In this document: one piece after another, positions 7,886 through 17,013 of the stretch
How positions within the stretch are numbered: the stretch's first letter is position 1
How the letters are laid out: the number at the start of each line of letters is the position of its first letter
Source of the DNA: Pseudomonas cavernicola
GTDB taxonomy: Bacteria; Pseudomonadota; Gammaproteobacteria; Pseudomonadales; Pseudomonadaceae
Reading direction: 5' to 3'
Assembly (NCBI RefSeq): GCF_003596405.1
Contig: NZ_QYUR01000008.1
Location: forward strand, 496,001 to 560,000
Length of the DNA: 64,000 bases
Made by a program: the position numbers and the translations under genes
Notes under the pieces: generated by a model
Databases searched by the model: none
Told to the model about the DNA's origin: nothing
What the model saw: the letters and a program-made list of their open reading frames with translations, nothing else

Positions 7886-9214
7886 ATGGCCGCACATCAC
7901 ATCAGCGACGACGGTATCGATACGTCGCTCGGCATTCCGCGCACCTATGCCTGGATCGTCTTTGCGCTGACCTTCGGCCTGCTGATTTCCGACTACATGT
8001 CGCGGCAGGTGCTCAACGCCGTGTTCCCCCTGCTGAAGGCGGAATGGGCGCTGTCCGACAGCCAGCTGGGCCTGCTCAGCGGCATAGTCGCCTTGATGGT
8101 CGGCCTGCTGACCTTCCCGCTGTCGCTGCTTGCCGATCGTTTCGGCCGGATCAAGAGCCTGGCCCTGATGGCCGTGCTGTGGAGCCTGGCGACCCTCGGT
8201 TGCGGCCTGGCAGAGAACTACCAGCAGATGTTCATTGCGCGCTTCCTGGTCGGCGTCGGCGAGGCCGCCTACGGCAGCGTCGGCATCGCCGTGGTGGTCT
8301 CGGTGTTCCCCCGCGAGATGCGCGCCACCCTGTCCGGCGCCTTTATCTCCGGCGGCATGTTCGGCTCGGTACTGGGCATGGCCGCCGGCGGCGTGATGGC
8401 CCAGCATTTCGGCTGGCGCTGGGCCTTCGCCGGCATGGCGCTGTTCGGCCTGCTGCTGGCCGTGCTCTATCCGCTGATCGTCAAGCAAGCACGGATCAAC
8501 CCACAGCGTATGACTACCGCAGCGAACAAGGCCGCGGTAGCGCTCACCCGGCCGCTGCGCACCCTGTATTCCAGCCGCTCGGTGATCAGCGCCTACGTCG
8601 GCAGCGGCCTGCAGATGTTCGTCGGCGGCACCGTGATCGTGTGGATGCCCAGCTACCTCAATCGTTACTACGCGATGGGCACCGACAAGGCCGGCGCGGT
8701 GGCGGCGATCATCGTGTTGTGCGGTGGCACCGGGATGATCCTCTGCGGCATGCTCAGCGACCGCCTGTGCCGCAACCGGCCCGACCGCAAAATTGCCCTG
8801 TCCATCGCCTACTGCCTGGGCAGCTGCCTGCTGCTGTCGCTGGCCTTCGCCCTGCCGTTCGGCCTGCCCCAGCTGGTGATGATCTGCCTGGGCATGCTGA
8901 TCGCCGCCGGCACCTCGGGACCGGCCGGCGCCATGGTCGCCAACCTGACCCACTACAGCGTGCATGGCACCGCCTTCGCCACCCTGACCCTGGCCAACAA
9001 CCTGCTGGGCCTGGCCACCGGCCCGCTGCTCACCGGCAAGGTCTCCGACCTGATCGGCCTGGACAACGCCTTCCAGCTGGTGCCGCTGGTCAGCATCGCG
9101 GCGGCGGCGGTGTTCCTCTACGCCAAGCGCCACTACCACAAGGACATGGCCCGGCTGAAAGGCGAGGGCGTCGAGGAGAAGTCGCTCGAGGCGGCGCTGG
9201 AGGTCCAATCGTGA
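7886..9214 (+). CDS. MFS transporter
   Basis: A 442-residue inner-membrane transporter with twelve predicted helices and the MFS loop 2-3 signature LADRFGRIKSLALMAVLW. The second half carries the matching LSDRLCRNRPDRK loop. It resembles the anion:cation symporter / aromatic-acid symporter side of the superfamily (YMSRQVLNAVFPLLKAEW after helix 1). The ATG at 7886 follows AGGAGG at 7876-7881. Its stop overlaps the next start by four bases (GTGA), so the two genes are translationally coupled. It most likely imports the carboxylate substrate of the pathway, or exports an intermediate. Confidence 0.85.
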   Translation: MAAHHISDDGIDTSLGIPRTYAWIVFALTFGLLISDYMSRQVLNAVFPLLKAEWALSDSQLGLLSGIVALMVGLLTFPLSLLADRFGRIKSLALMAVLWSLATLGCGLAENYQQMFIARFLVGVGEAAYGSVGIAVVVSVFPREMRATLSGAFISGGMFGSVLGMAAGGVMAQHFGWRWAFAGMALFGLLLAVLYPLIVKQARINPQRMTTAANKAAVALTRPLRTLYSSRSVISAYVGSGLQMFVGGTVIVWMPSYLNRYYAMGTDKAGAVAAIIVLCGGTGMILCGMLSDRLCRNRPDRKIALSIAYCLGSCLLLSLAFALPFGLPQLVMICLGMLIAAGTSGPAGAMVANLTHYSVHGTAFATLTLANNLLGLATGPLLTGKVSDLIGLDNAFQLVPLVSIAAAAVFLYAKRHYHKDMARLKGEGVEEKSLEAALEVQS

Positions 9215-9873
9215 GTCGCTCGCTGCGCATCGATGTGTTCTTCGATTTCATCTGCCCCTGGTGCCTGATCGGCAAGCGCCAGCTGGAACGTGCCCTGGCG
9301 CAGCTGCGCGCCAGCCGCCCGGAGGTCGAGGTCGAACTGGCCTGGCATGGCGTGCAGTTGCTGCCGCATATCCCGGTCCAGGGCGAGCCCTTCGCCGAGT
9401 TCTACCGTGACCGCCTGGGCAGCGCCGAGGCCGTGCGCCTGCGCCAGGCCCAGGTGCAGCAGGCCGCTGCGGCCGCCGGGCTGGAACTCGAGCTGGCCCG
9501 CATCGCCAGCATGCCCAATACCGCCGATGCCCACCGCCTGCTGCAGCGGGCCGGCGCCTTGGCCGAGCCGGCCCAGCGCGATGCCTTGCTGGAGCGCCTG
9601 TTCGCCGCCTATTTCCATAAAGGCGAAGACCTCGGGGACCGCGCGACCCTGCTGGCCATCGCCGAGTCCTGCGGTTTCCAGCCGGCTCAGCTGGCGCCGG
9701 CTCTGCGTGGCGATGGGCGGCCTTACGTCGCGGCACAGCCGGGCGGCTTGGCGCAGAGCGTGCCTTATTTCGTATTCAACAACCGCCTGGCGCTATCGGG
9801 GGCGCAGCCGGCCGAGGTGCTGCACGCGGCCATGCTCCAGGCGCTGAGCCAGAATCTGGAGCAGCGGGCATGA
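9211..9873 (+). CDS. DsbA family (FrnE-like) thiol oxidoreductase
   Basis: A 220-residue cytoplasmic protein of the DsbA/FrnE/2-hydroxychromene-2-carboxylate isomerase group. The thioredoxin-fold active site is FDFICPWCLIG with Cys15 and Cys18, and the cis-Pro region is SVPYFVFNNRLALSG. No signal peptide is present. It starts at GTG 9211, overlapping the MFS stop by four bases, and ends overlapping the Rieske gene by four bases (ATGA). FrnE-type proteins are disulfide isomerases or glutathione-linked isomerases, so in this operon it may isomerise or protect a pathway intermediate. Its partner is unknown. Confidence 0.8.
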   Translation: MSRSLRIDVFFDFICPWCLIGKRQLERALAQLRASRPEVEVELAWHGVQLLPHIPVQGEPFAEFYRDRLGSAEAVRLRQAQVQQAAAAAGLELELARIASMPNTADAHRLLQRAGALAEPAQRDALLERLFAAYFHKGEDLGDRATLLAIAESCGFQPAQLAPALRGDGRPYVAAQPGGLAQSVPYFVFNNRLALSGAQPAEVLHAAMLQALSQNLEQRA

Positions 9874-10196
9874 ACCAGCGTATCTGCGTGCCGGCCGAGC
9901 GTGTGCCGGCCCCCGGTGGCCGCGCGCTGATCGAGGTCAAGGACTACAGCCTGGCGCTGTTCAACGTCGACGGCCAGCTCTACGCCATCGACGACAGTTG
10001 CCCGCACCAGGGCGCCTCGCTGTGCGGCGGCCGCCTGCAAGGCCGGGTGATCCAGTGCTGTGCCCATGGCCTGCGCTTCAACCTGGCCAGTGGCTACCTG
10101 CTCAACTCGACCCAGCTCAAGGTGGCCACTTATCCGGTCGAGCTGGTCGATGGCCAGGCGTTCATCGTTACTGTTCCTGAGGAGTCCCTGTCATGA
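9870..10196 (+). CDS. Rieske [2Fe-2S] ferredoxin-like protein
   Basis: A 108-residue single-domain Rieske protein. The cluster ligands are Cys44 and His46 (SCPHQGASL) and Cys63 and His66 (QCCAHGLRF), in the spacing expected of C-x-H...C-x2-H. It has no membrane anchor and no signal peptide. Stand-alone Rieske proteins carry electrons to oxygenases or act as small subunits. No Rieske oxygenase alpha subunit is present in the operon, so its electron acceptor is unclear; the TauD-type enzyme does not need one. Four-base overlaps with both neighbours show tight coupling. Confidence 0.85.
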   Translation: MNQRICVPAERVPAPGGRALIEVKDYSLALFNVDGQLYAIDDSCPHQGASLCGGRLQGRVIQCCAHGLRFNLASGYLLNSTQLKVATYPVELVDGQAFIVTVPEESLS

Positions 10197-11203
10197 GCAG
10201 CCTCGCGCTTGCCAGCATCCAAGGTCGCGTGCGCGAACTGGCGCCGGGCTTCGTCGTCAGCCTGATCGTTGCCGCCGCCGCGACCTTTCTTTCCGAGCAT
10301 TACGGCGCGCCGGTGATGCTGTTCGCCCTGCTGCTGGGCATGGCGCTGAACTTCCTGTCCGGCGAGGGCCAGTGCAAGGCCGGCATCGAGTTCACCGCGC
10401 GCAGCGTGCTGCGCATCGGCGTGGCCCTGCTGGGCATGCGCATCACCCTCGAGCAGATCGCCGGCCTCGGCTGGAAGCCGGTGGCGCTGGTGGTGACGCT
10501 GGTGGTGGTGACCATCCTGGTCTCGGTGGTGGCGGCCAAGGCCCTGGGCTTCCAGCGCCTGTTCGGCATGCTCACCGGTGGCGCCACCGCCATCTGCGGT
10601 GCCTCGGCAGCCCTGGCGCTGGCCGCCGCGCTGCCCAACCATCCGCAGAAGGAACGCGCCACCCTGTTCACCGTGATCGGCGTGTCGGCGCTGTCCACCG
10701 TGGCGATGATCGTCTACCCGATGATCGCCAACTGGTTCGGCCTGTCGCCGCAGAACGCCGGGGTATTCCTCGGCGCCACCATCCACGACGTGGCCCAGGT
10801 AGTCGGCGCCGGCTACAGCATGTCCACCGAGACCGGCGATACCGCCACCGTGGTCAAGCTGATGCGCGTGGCCATGCTGCTGCCGGTGATCCTCGCCGCC
10901 GCCATGATCACCCGCATGCAGGGCGCCGACCCGACCGGCAAGCGTCCACCGCTGTTGCCCATGTTCGCCGTCGGCTTCCTGGTGCTGGCCTGCGTCAACA
11001 GCACCGGCTGGGTGCCGCAGGTGGTGCAGGGCGGGGTCAATGAACTGTCGCGCTGGTGCCTCGTGGTGGCCATCAGTGCCCTGGGCATGAAGACCCAGCT
11101 CAAGGAGCTGGCCGCGGTGGGGATCAAGCCGATCCTGCTGATGGTCGGTGAAACCGTATTCCTCGTCGCCCTGGTGCTGCTGTTGCTGCACTGGGGCGCC
11201 TGA
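10193..11203 (+). CDS. YeiH family putative sulfate/anion exporter
   Basis: A 336-residue membrane protein of the YeiH/YadS (UPF0324) family with nine to ten hydrophobic helices. Conserved blocks include LLGMALNFLSGEGQCKAGIEF (shown in part), RIGVALLGMRITLEQIAGLG and TGGATAICGASAALALAAAL, and the helix containing ATIHDVAQVVGAG. The family is annotated as putative sulfate exporters by association; few members are characterised. It overlaps the Rieske gene by four bases (ATGA). With a TauD-type dioxygenase in the operon, export of sulfite or sulfate released from a sulfonate is one possible role, but the BKACE points to carbon catabolism. Confidence 0.85.
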   Translation: MSSLALASIQGRVRELAPGFVVSLIVAAAATFLSEHYGAPVMLFALLLGMALNFLSGEGQCKAGIEFTARSVLRIGVALLGMRITLEQIAGLGWKPVALVVTLVVVTILVSVVAAKALGFQRLFGMLTGGATAICGASAALALAAALPNHPQKERATLFTVIGVSALSTVAMIVYPMIANWFGLSPQNAGVFLGATIHDVAQVVGAGYSMSTETGDTATVVKLMRVAMLLPVILAAAMITRMQGADPTGKRPPLLPMFAVGFLVLACVNSTGWVPQVVQGGVNELSRWCLVVAISALGMKTQLKELAAVGIKPILLMVGETVFLVALVLLLLHWGA

Positions 11204-11293
11204 ACCGCTCCGCCGAATAGTGACAACGGATGCCGGGGCCCTGCGCGACCTGCGTGAAGTCCTGAACTCCCGGCTCCAACCAAGAGAACTGCA

Positions 11294-13084
11294 ATGAGCA
11301 AAGCCCCTAGCAGCCCCCCGACAAACCCGGCCAAGCCCCGTACGGCGGCCCGCGGCGGTCGGCGTAAAAAACCAGATGCGGCACCGGTGGGCGATGCGCA
11401 GGCGCACGAACTGGCGAGCACGGCGGTGAACCACACGTTGGCCGGCACCCCGCTGCTCGGCGTGCGTCCGGCCGATCTGCTGGGGGCTGCCGGTTCCCTG
11501 TTCAAGGCCGTGGGCAAGACGCCGCTCAAGGCCGGGCTGCATCTCGGCAGTTACCTCAAGGAACTGCGCGACATCGCCACCGGCACCTCCGAGGTGGCGC
11601 CGAACCCCAGGGACAAGCGCTTCGCCGACCCGGCCTGGCAATCCAACTTCCTGCTGCGCGCCCTGATGCAGAGCCACCTGGCCGGCAATGACGAACTGCG
11701 CCGTTTTATCGACTCGGCCAATCTCGATCCGCTGGACAGGGGCCGTGCCCAGTTCATCGCCTCGCTGCTGTTCGACGCGCTGGCACCGAGCAACCTGTTG
11801 CTGACCAACCCGACGGCGCTGCGCAAGCTGGTCGATACCGGTGGCATGAACCTGGTGCGCGGCGTGCAGCAGTTCTCCCACGACCTGCTGAACAACCGCG
11901 GCATGCCGAGCCAGGTCGACAGCCAGCCGTTCAAGGTCGGCGAGAATGTCGCGACGGTCAAGGGCGAGGTGGTGTTCCGCAACGAGATGTTCGAGCTGCT
12001 GCAGTTCGCCCCGAGCACGCCCGATGTGCATGCCCGGCCGCTGGTGATGTCGCCGCCGCAGATCAACAAGTACTACGCCATCGACCTGTCGCCGGACAAG
12101 AGCCTGATCCAGTGGATCCAGGACAGTGGCGTGCAGCTGTTCGTCATCAGCTGGCGCAACCCCACCGCCAAGCACCGTGACTGGGGCCTGTCCGACTATG
12201 CGCTGTGCCTCGACCAGGCGGTCGAGGTGGCGCGGCAGATCACCGGTAGCGCCGATGTGAACATGTGGGGCTCCTGTTCGGGCGGCCTGACCCTGGCGGC
12301 CTATCTGGGCTGGCTGGCGGCGCGCGGCGAGGGCGCCAAGGTGGCCAACACCTGCTGGGCGGTGTGCGTGCTGGACATGCCGGCGGCCCTCGACGACACC
12401 ACCCTCGGCCTGTTCGCCACCCCGGCGGCCCTGCGCGCGGCCAAGGCCAGCTCGTGGCGCAAGGGCGTGCTCAGCGGCCAGGAACTCTCGCGCATGTTCG
12501 CCTGGATGCGTCCCAACGACCTGATCTGGAACTACTGGGTCAACAACTACCTGCTCGGCAACAAGCCGCCGGCGTTCGACATCCTGGCCTGGAACAACGA
12601 CACCACGCGGCTGCCGGCCAAGCTGCATGCCGACTACCTCGACCTGGTGCGGCAGAATCCCTACAGCAACCCGGGGCAACTGCAGATCGGCGGCGAAGCG
12701 ATCGACATGGGCCAGGTCAAGGTCGGTGCCTACGTGATCGGCGGCACCACCGACCACATCACCCCCTGGCAGGGCTGCTACGGCACCGCCCGGCTGTTCG
12801 GCGAGGACGGCACCTTCGTCCTCTCCAACGCCGGCCACTTGCAGAGCCTGGTCAACCCGCCGGGCAATCCCAAGTCGTATTTCTACGCGGCCCCGGCCAG
12901 CGCCAGCGACCCGGAGACTTGGCTGCAAGGTGCCGGCGAGCGCCTCGAAGGCAGCTGGTGGCCGCACTGGCGGCAGTGGGTACAGCAGCGCTCGGGCGCC
13001 AGCCAGGTCGCGCCGTTGCAGCTCGGTTCAAGCAAATACCCGCCGCTGTGCGCAGCCCCCGGCACTTATGTGCTGCAGCGCTGA
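11294..13084 (+). CDS. Class II polyhydroxyalkanoate synthase (PhaC) homologue
   Basis: A 596-residue alpha/beta-hydrolase of the PHA polymerase family. The lipase-like box is GSCSGG with Cys328 as nucleophile; Asp487 ([11 protein letters not shown]) and His515 ([14 protein letters not shown]) complete the triad. Length and the [17 protein letters not shown] block fit the class II (medium-chain-length) enzymes of pseudomonads, which are usually about 560 residues. The extra 30 or so residues are an N-terminal Lys/Arg/Pro/Ala-rich tail. None of the usual phaC1-phaZ-phaC2-phaD neighbours is present; instead it lies between an anion exporter and a CoA-transferase. It may polymerise hydroxyacyl-CoA made by this pathway, or be a specialised acyltransferase. 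Confidence 0.85.
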   Translation: MSKAPSSPPTNPAKPRTAARGGRRKKPDAAPVGDAQAHELASTAVNHTLAGTPLLGVRPADLLGAAGSLFKAVGKTPLKAGLHLGSYLKELRDIATGTSEVAPNPRDKRFADPAWQSNFLLRALMQSHLAGNDELRRFIDSANLDPLDRGRAQFIASLLFDALAPSNLLLTNPTALRKLVDTGGMNLVRGVQQFSHDLLNNRGMPSQVDSQPFKVGENVATVKGEVVFRNEMFELLQFAPSTPDVHARPLVMSPPQINKYYAIDLSPDKSLIQWIQDSGVQLFVISWRNPTAKHRDWGLSDYALCLDQAVEVARQITGSADVNMWGSCSGGLTLAAYLGWLAARGEGAKVANTCWAVCVLDMPAALDDTTLGLFATPAALRAAKASSWRKGVLSGQELSRMFAWMRPNDLIWNYWVNNYLLGNKPPAFDILAWNNDTTRLPAKLHADYLDLVRQNPYSNPGQLQIGGEAIDMGQVKVGAYVIGGTTDHITPWQGCYGTARLFGEDGTFVLSNAGHLQSLVNPPGNPKSYFYAAPASASDPETWLQGAGERLEGSWWPHWRQWVQQRSGASQVAPLQLGSSKYPPLCAAPGTYVLQR

Positions 13085-13116
13085 CACTGCAGGCCCCATT
13101 CAAGCAGAGGATCGTC

Positions 13117-13812
13117 ATGAACAAGATCTATCCCGATGCCCACGCCGCACTGGCCGGCATCGTCAACGACGGCATCACCATCGCCTCCGGTGGCTTCGGC
13201 CTGTGCGGTATCCCCGAGGCGCTGATCGAGGCCCTGCGCGAGACCGGCAAGCGCGGCTTCACCATCATCAGCAATAACTGCGGGGTGGATGACTTCGGCC
13301 TCGGCCCGCTGCTCTACAGCCGGCAGATCAAGAAGATGATTTCCTCCTACGTCGGTGGCAACAAGGAGTTCGAGCGCCAGTACCTGGCCGGCGAGTTGGA
13401 ACTGGAGTTCACCCCCCAGGGCACCCTGGCCGAGAAGCTGCGTGCCGGCGGTGCCGGCATCCCGGCGTTCTACACCCGCACCGGCTACGGCACGCTGATC
13501 GCCGAAGGCAAGGAGACCCGCGAGTTCGACGGCCACTGGTACGTCATGGAGCGTTCGCTGAGCGCCGACCTGGCGCTGATCAAGGGCGCGGTGGCGGACA
13601 AGGCTGGCAACCTGAGGTTCAACAAGACCGCGCGCAACTTCAATCCGCTGTGCGCCAAGGCTGGCCAGGTGTGCGTCGCCGAGGTCGAGGAAATCGTCGA
13701 GATCGGCGAACTGGCCCCGGACGAGATCCACCTGCCGGGCATCTACGTGCAGCGCCTGGTGCTCAACTCCAGCCCGGAAAAGCGCATCGAAGTCCGTACG
13801 GTGAGGAACTGA
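13117..13812 (+). CDS. 3-oxoacid CoA-transferase subunit A
   Basis: A 231-residue alpha subunit of a class I CoA-transferase (ScoA/AtoD type). The signature [19 protein letters not shown] near residues 17-35 matches the glycine-rich CoA-binding motif of the family. It begins at ATG 13117 with AGAGGA upstream, 32 bp after the PHA synthase stop, and is followed two bases later by subunit B. Together they move CoA from succinyl-CoA (or acetyl-CoA) to acetoacetate or another 3-oxoacid. In this operon the obvious substrate is acetoacetate produced by the BKACE. Confidence 0.88.
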   Translation: MNKIYPDAHAALAGIVNDGITIASGGFGLCGIPEALIEALRETGKRGFTIISNNCGVDDFGLGPLLYSRQIKKMISSYVGGNKEFERQYLAGELELEFTPQGTLAEKLRAGGAGIPAFYTRTGYGTLIAEGKETREFDGHWYVMERSLSADLALIKGAVADKAGNLRFNKTARNFNPLCAKAGQVCVAEVEEIVEIGELAPDEIHLPGIYVQRLVLNSSPEKRIEVRTVRN

Positions 13813-13814
13813 TC

Positions 13815-14444
13815 ATGGCGTGGACCCGTGAAGAAATGGCGCAGCGCGCCGCCCAGGAATTGCAGGACGGTTTCTACGTCAACCTCGGCATCGGCCTGCC
13901 GACCCTGGTGGCCAACTACATTCCCGAGGGCATGGACGTCTGGCTGCAAAGCGAGAACGGCCTGCTCGGCATCGGCCCGTTCCCGGGCAAGGACGAGATC
14001 GAGGCCGACCTGATCAACGCCGGCAAGCAGACCATCACCACCCTGCCGGGCAGCAGCTTCTTCGACAGTGCCGAGAGCTTCGGCATGATCCGTGGCGGCC
14101 ACATCAACCTGGCCCTGCTCGGGGCCATGCAGGTCTCGGAGCAGGGCGACCTGGCCAACTGGATGATCCCCGGCAAGATGGTCAAGGGCATGGGCGGCGC
14201 CATGGACCTGGTCGCCGGCGTCAAGCGCGTGGTGGTGATGATGGAGCACAGCGCCAAGGGCGGCGCGCACAAGATCCTCGAACGCTGCGACCTGCCGCTG
14301 ACCGGCGTCGGCGTGGTCGATCGGATCATCAGCGACCTGGCTGTGCTGGACATCACCGATGCGGGGCTGCGCCTGGTAGAAATGGCTCCCGGCGTGAGTT
14401 TTTCGGATCTGCAGGCCGCCACCGGCTGCCAGATCCTGCGTTAA
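13815..14444 (+). CDS. 3-oxoacid CoA-transferase subunit B
   Basis: A 209-residue beta subunit. The catalytic glutamate lies in [12 protein letters not shown], preceded by the [13 protein letters not shown] block. It starts at ATG 13815, right after the subunit A stop, with GAGGAA in the end of subunit A as ribosome-binding site. It is the last gene of the operon; a strong hairpin plus T-run follows at 14514. The acetoacetyl-CoA formed would need a thiolase, and the nearest one in the window is at 37809, under separate control. Confidence 0.88.
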   Translation: MAWTREEMAQRAAQELQDGFYVNLGIGLPTLVANYIPEGMDVWLQSENGLLGIGPFPGKDEIEADLINAGKQTITTLPGSSFFDSAESFGMIRGGHINLALLGAMQVSEQGDLANWMIPGKMVKGMGGAMDLVAGVKRVVVMMEHSAKGGAHKILERCDLPLTGVGVVDRIISDLAVLDITDAGLRLVEMAPGVSFSDLQAATGCQILR

Positions 14445-14513
14445 GAGCCGCGCACCGTTACTCCATGGCGGTGCGTGACACTCTTCCGGGGCGCATGTTC
14501 CCCGGTACCTTTA

Positions 14514-14548
14514 CGGCGGCTGTTTCGGCAGCCGACCGTTTTTTTATT
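14514..14548 (+). terminator. Rho-independent terminator of the catabolic operon
   Basis: CGGCTG (14517-14522) pairs with CAGCCG (14529-14534) around a TTTCGG loop. The stem extends through CGG/CCG with one bulged A (14535), and seven T residues (14539-14545) follow. It lies 70 bp after the CoA-transferase subunit B stop, which fits the end of the 4546-14444 transcript. Confidence 0.75.
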
Positions 14549-14711
14549 TCAGCGGGCGACCTGCCTTGCGTAGTGTCGCCTCACCCCAGGGCCGGCAACC
14601 GCTTGCCATACCGCAAGCCAACTTCATTCACCACTGAGGGAGTAAACCGAAGCAACCGAGCCGATTCGTCATAGCACCCGCCATAACAACAAAAAATCGA
14701 GGAGAGGGAAG

Positions 14712-15327
14712 ATGCGCACGAAATTGCTGCTGTGCCTGTTGTGCCTGTTGTGCCTGCTGAGTTCACTGCCTGGGCCGATGGCCGCAGTGCTCAGCAGTTG
14801 AGCGAGCTGGGCAGCCGCAGCCAACTGTTGTGCGCCAGTGCCCTGCTGTATTTCAATCCGCAGGAGCGCGAGCCCGATCCGCGTGGCCTGACGGCGGTTT
14901 TCTACCACCTGCAGAGCCTGGATACGACAATTGTGCAGCTCGGCCAGCCGGCAGCGCTGGTGCAGCCGCTGCGAGTCATGCAGCGCGTCTTCAGCGAGCT
15001 AGACGGCCTGCCCAGGAGCCAGCGCCAGCGCTATCCGCAGCGTCGGGCGAGGCGTTGCAGGCGCTCGACCGGAGCATCGAACAGGGCTTCGATACCTTGT
15101 TGACGCGCTATCCCGAGCACGTCGACGTGCTGCGCAAGATCCAGAGCAGTTACCATTTCGTGCGCGGCGAGCTGCGCCAGAGCACGAGCCAGACCCATGG
15201 CGGCGCCGAGTTCTATCTCGGGCGCGCCGTCACCGATCTCGATGAGCTGGCGCAGGCCGTGCTGGTGGCGGGGGAGCGGTCTACGGTTGCCGCCCAGGCC
15301 GACCCGGCGCGCCAGCCCGCCAACTGA
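14712..15327 (+). pseudogene. Frameshifted secreted/periplasmic hypothetical protein
   Basis: An ATG at 14712 with GAGGAGAGGGAAG upstream starts a signal peptide (MRTKLLLCLLCLLCLL) built on three 9-bp repeats of TGTGCCTGT-like sequence. That frame stops within 30 codons. A second frame continues through LSELGSRSQLLCASALLYF and LDTTIVQLGQPAALVQPLRV to about 15030. A third frame carries ALQALDRSIEQGFDTLLTRY, then HVDVLRKIQSSYHFVRGELR, to the stop at 15327. Two single-base changes would restore one protein of about 200 residues. It resembles small helical periplasmic proteins of pseudomonads, but I cannot name a family. It lies between the operon terminator and the convergent AraC gene. Confidence 0.55.
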
Positions 15328-15379
15328 CCAGGCCAATACGCATGAAGCGCAGGGTGCTGCCGTGTGGGCGCAGTACGCG

Positions 15380-16402
15380 CTAGCTGTGCTTGCGCGGGAC
15401 GATATTGTGCTCGCTGCGCCAGGCGGCCGGTGGCATGCCGAACTGCGAGATGAACCAGCGGGTGAAGGAGCTGGGCAAGGAATAGCCGAGCATGTCGGCG
15501 ATGCGCGCCAGGGAGTAGCCGGGGTTTTCCATATAGCGAATCACCAGCTCGCGGCGCACGCTGTTGATCAGCTCGCTGAAGGTGGTGTCGCCTTCATCCT
15601 CCAGGCGCCGCTGCAGGGTACGCAGGTTCATGCCCTGGGCCTGGGCGATCTGTTCGATGGTGGCGCGGCCCATGGGCAGCAGCAGGTAGATGGCCTTGCG
15701 CACGTCCAGGGTCAGCGAGTGTTCGCTGGAGTCCTGCAGGGAGTCCAGGTAGCGCTGGGCGTGGCGCGCCATGGCGGCATTGGCCAGCGGGTTGGCGGTA
15801 TCCAGGTTGGTCGAGGGGCAGACGATGCCGTTGAACTCGCTGCCAAACTCCAGTGGGCAGGCAAACATGCGTCGATGTACCGACAAATCCGCCGGGGCCT
15901 CGTGGCTGAAGTTGACGCTGATCGGGTGCCAGTGCGCGCCGAGCAGGGCGGCGCAGAAGCGATACATCACGCCGATGGCCAGCTCGATGGACTGGCGGCT
16001 GTGGCTGGGGTACTCGCTGACCACCTCTTCACGAATCAGCACCGTCTTGCCGGCTTCCTCGATATAGATCGCCAGCGAGTCATTTATCAGGTGGCGATAC
16101 TGCACTATCACCTGCAGCGCATCGCGCAGGTTGTGCTGGTGGCTGAGCAGCAGACTGACCTCGCCGAAGTCCGATAGCTGGCGCAGTTCGGCCATGCGCA
16201 GGCCAAGGGTTTCGCAACCGCTTTCACGGGCGGAATCCTCCATCAGGCGGATGGCCGCCTCGACCGGTATGCGCTGTTCGGGGTCGTTGAGCATGGCCTG
16301 GCTCAGGCCCGCCTGGGACATCAGGGCACGGGTGTTCAGGCCGTACTGGCGAGCAACTTCCAGGTAGCTGGTCAATACGGCGGAACGGGCTTGGGCAGTC
16401 AT
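15380..16402 (-). CDS. AraC family transcriptional regulator (Arabinose_bd-type N-domain)
   Basis: A 340-residue regulator. Residues about 20-205 match the Arabinose_bd-type ligand domain found in OruR/ArgR-like pseudomonad regulators. The C-terminal 90 residues hold two HTH motifs (TIEQIAQAQGMNLRTLQRRL and SLARIADMLGYSLPSSFTRW). The start at 16402 leaves a 75-bp leader up to a copy of the 21-bp-spaced repeat (16477-16516). Two more copies lie before the catabolic operon and before the hydrolase/envelope block, so this is the best candidate for the regulon's activator and may control itself. The ligand is unknown and probably a pathway substrate or intermediate. Confidence 0.88.
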   Translation of the reverse strand: MTAQARSAVLTSYLEVARQYGLNTRALMSQAGLSQAMLNDPEQRIPVEAAIRLMEDSARESGCETLGLRMAELRQLSDFGEVSLLLSHQHNLRDALQVIVQYRHLINDSLAIYIEEAGKTVLIREEVVSEYPSHSRQSIELAIGVMYRFCAALLGAHWHPISVNFSHEAPADLSVHRRMFACPLEFGSEFNGIVCPSTNLDTANPLANAAMARHAQRYLDSLQDSSEHSLTLDVRKAIYLLLPMGRATIEQIAQAQGMNLRTLQRRLEDEGDTTFSELINSVRRELVIRYMENPGYSLARIADMLGYSLPSSFTRWFISQFGMPPAAWRSEHNIVPRKHS

Positions 16403-16476
16403 GGCGGGGCTCGTTTCAGGGCGGCTGCAGGTTGGCCGCGCGGCTCGAATAGGTCTTCTAGGTTATAAAGGCTCGG

Positions 16477-16516
16477 TCATGAAATGAAAAGAGCCTGACA
16501 GCTAAAGCTAAGCGGG
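16477..16516 (+). promoter_or_regulatory. AraC-type operator, copy B
   Basis: Begins TCATGAAATGA. Half-site 1 is ATGAAAAGAGCC (16484-16495); half-site 2 is AAGCTAAGCGGG (16505-16516), 21 bp downstream and more degenerate. A TTTACA at 16531-16536 could be a rightward -10 box. The site is 75 bp upstream of the AraC gene start, on the opposite strand orientation, so it may serve autoregulation, a rightward promoter, or both. Confidence 0.5.
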
Positions 16517-16704
16517 TGGCGCGGTGCGTTTTTACAAGCCTGACCACCTCGCTGGGTTAAGGCACCCGGCACGGCAACCCCCAAGGCTCATGGCCACCGG
16601 CGTAAACGACCTCCTGTCGCTGCTGTTGCGGACCCGTTCCGTGGCCGTGGCAGCGGAGTGCGGTGCCGGTAGGCAGTCTCGCGGTGCCACGCGCAGGAGT
16701 AACG

Positions 16705-17013
16705 ATGCGAATCAACATGCCGCTCAGTGGTCGAGAGTGTATCTATCCAGCCGATCAGCGCCTGATCTCCAGCACCGATACCCGGGGCCGGATTACCTAC
16801 TGCAATGATGAGTTTGTCGCCGTCAGCGGTTTCAGTCGCGAGCAATTGATCGGCAGTCCGCACAATCTGGTGCGTCATCCGGAGATGCCGGCGCAGGTCT
16901 TCGCGCAGATGTGGGAGTACCTCAAGGCCGGCAAGTGCGGCGTTACCGCTAGGTCGCTCGGAAAGGCTGTCATCGAGGCATTTGCCGCGTGTCATCAAAT
17001 GAAAAATGGCTGA
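16705..17013 (+). pseudogene. PAS-domain fragment of an Aer-type chemoreceptor
   Basis: From ATG 16705 the translation reads [39 protein letters not shown] and [20 protein letters not shown]. This is the beginning of an aerotaxis-type PAS sensor, the fold that binds FAD in Aer. At about 16935 (LKAGK) the similarity stops where family members continue W-x-G-x-V-K-N-R-x-K-N-G-D. The rest of the frame ([20 protein letters not shown]) is unrelated and ends inside operator copy C. No receptor signalling domain is present. It is a truncated, probably inserted fragment lying between two copies of the operator. Confidence 0.65.

Noticed and set aside
10130..12967. A 945-codon frame on the minus strand opposite YeiH and PhaC
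   Set aside because: His/Gln/Arg/Gly-rich composition typical of antisense frames in high-GC genes; the plus-strand genes carry clear motifs.
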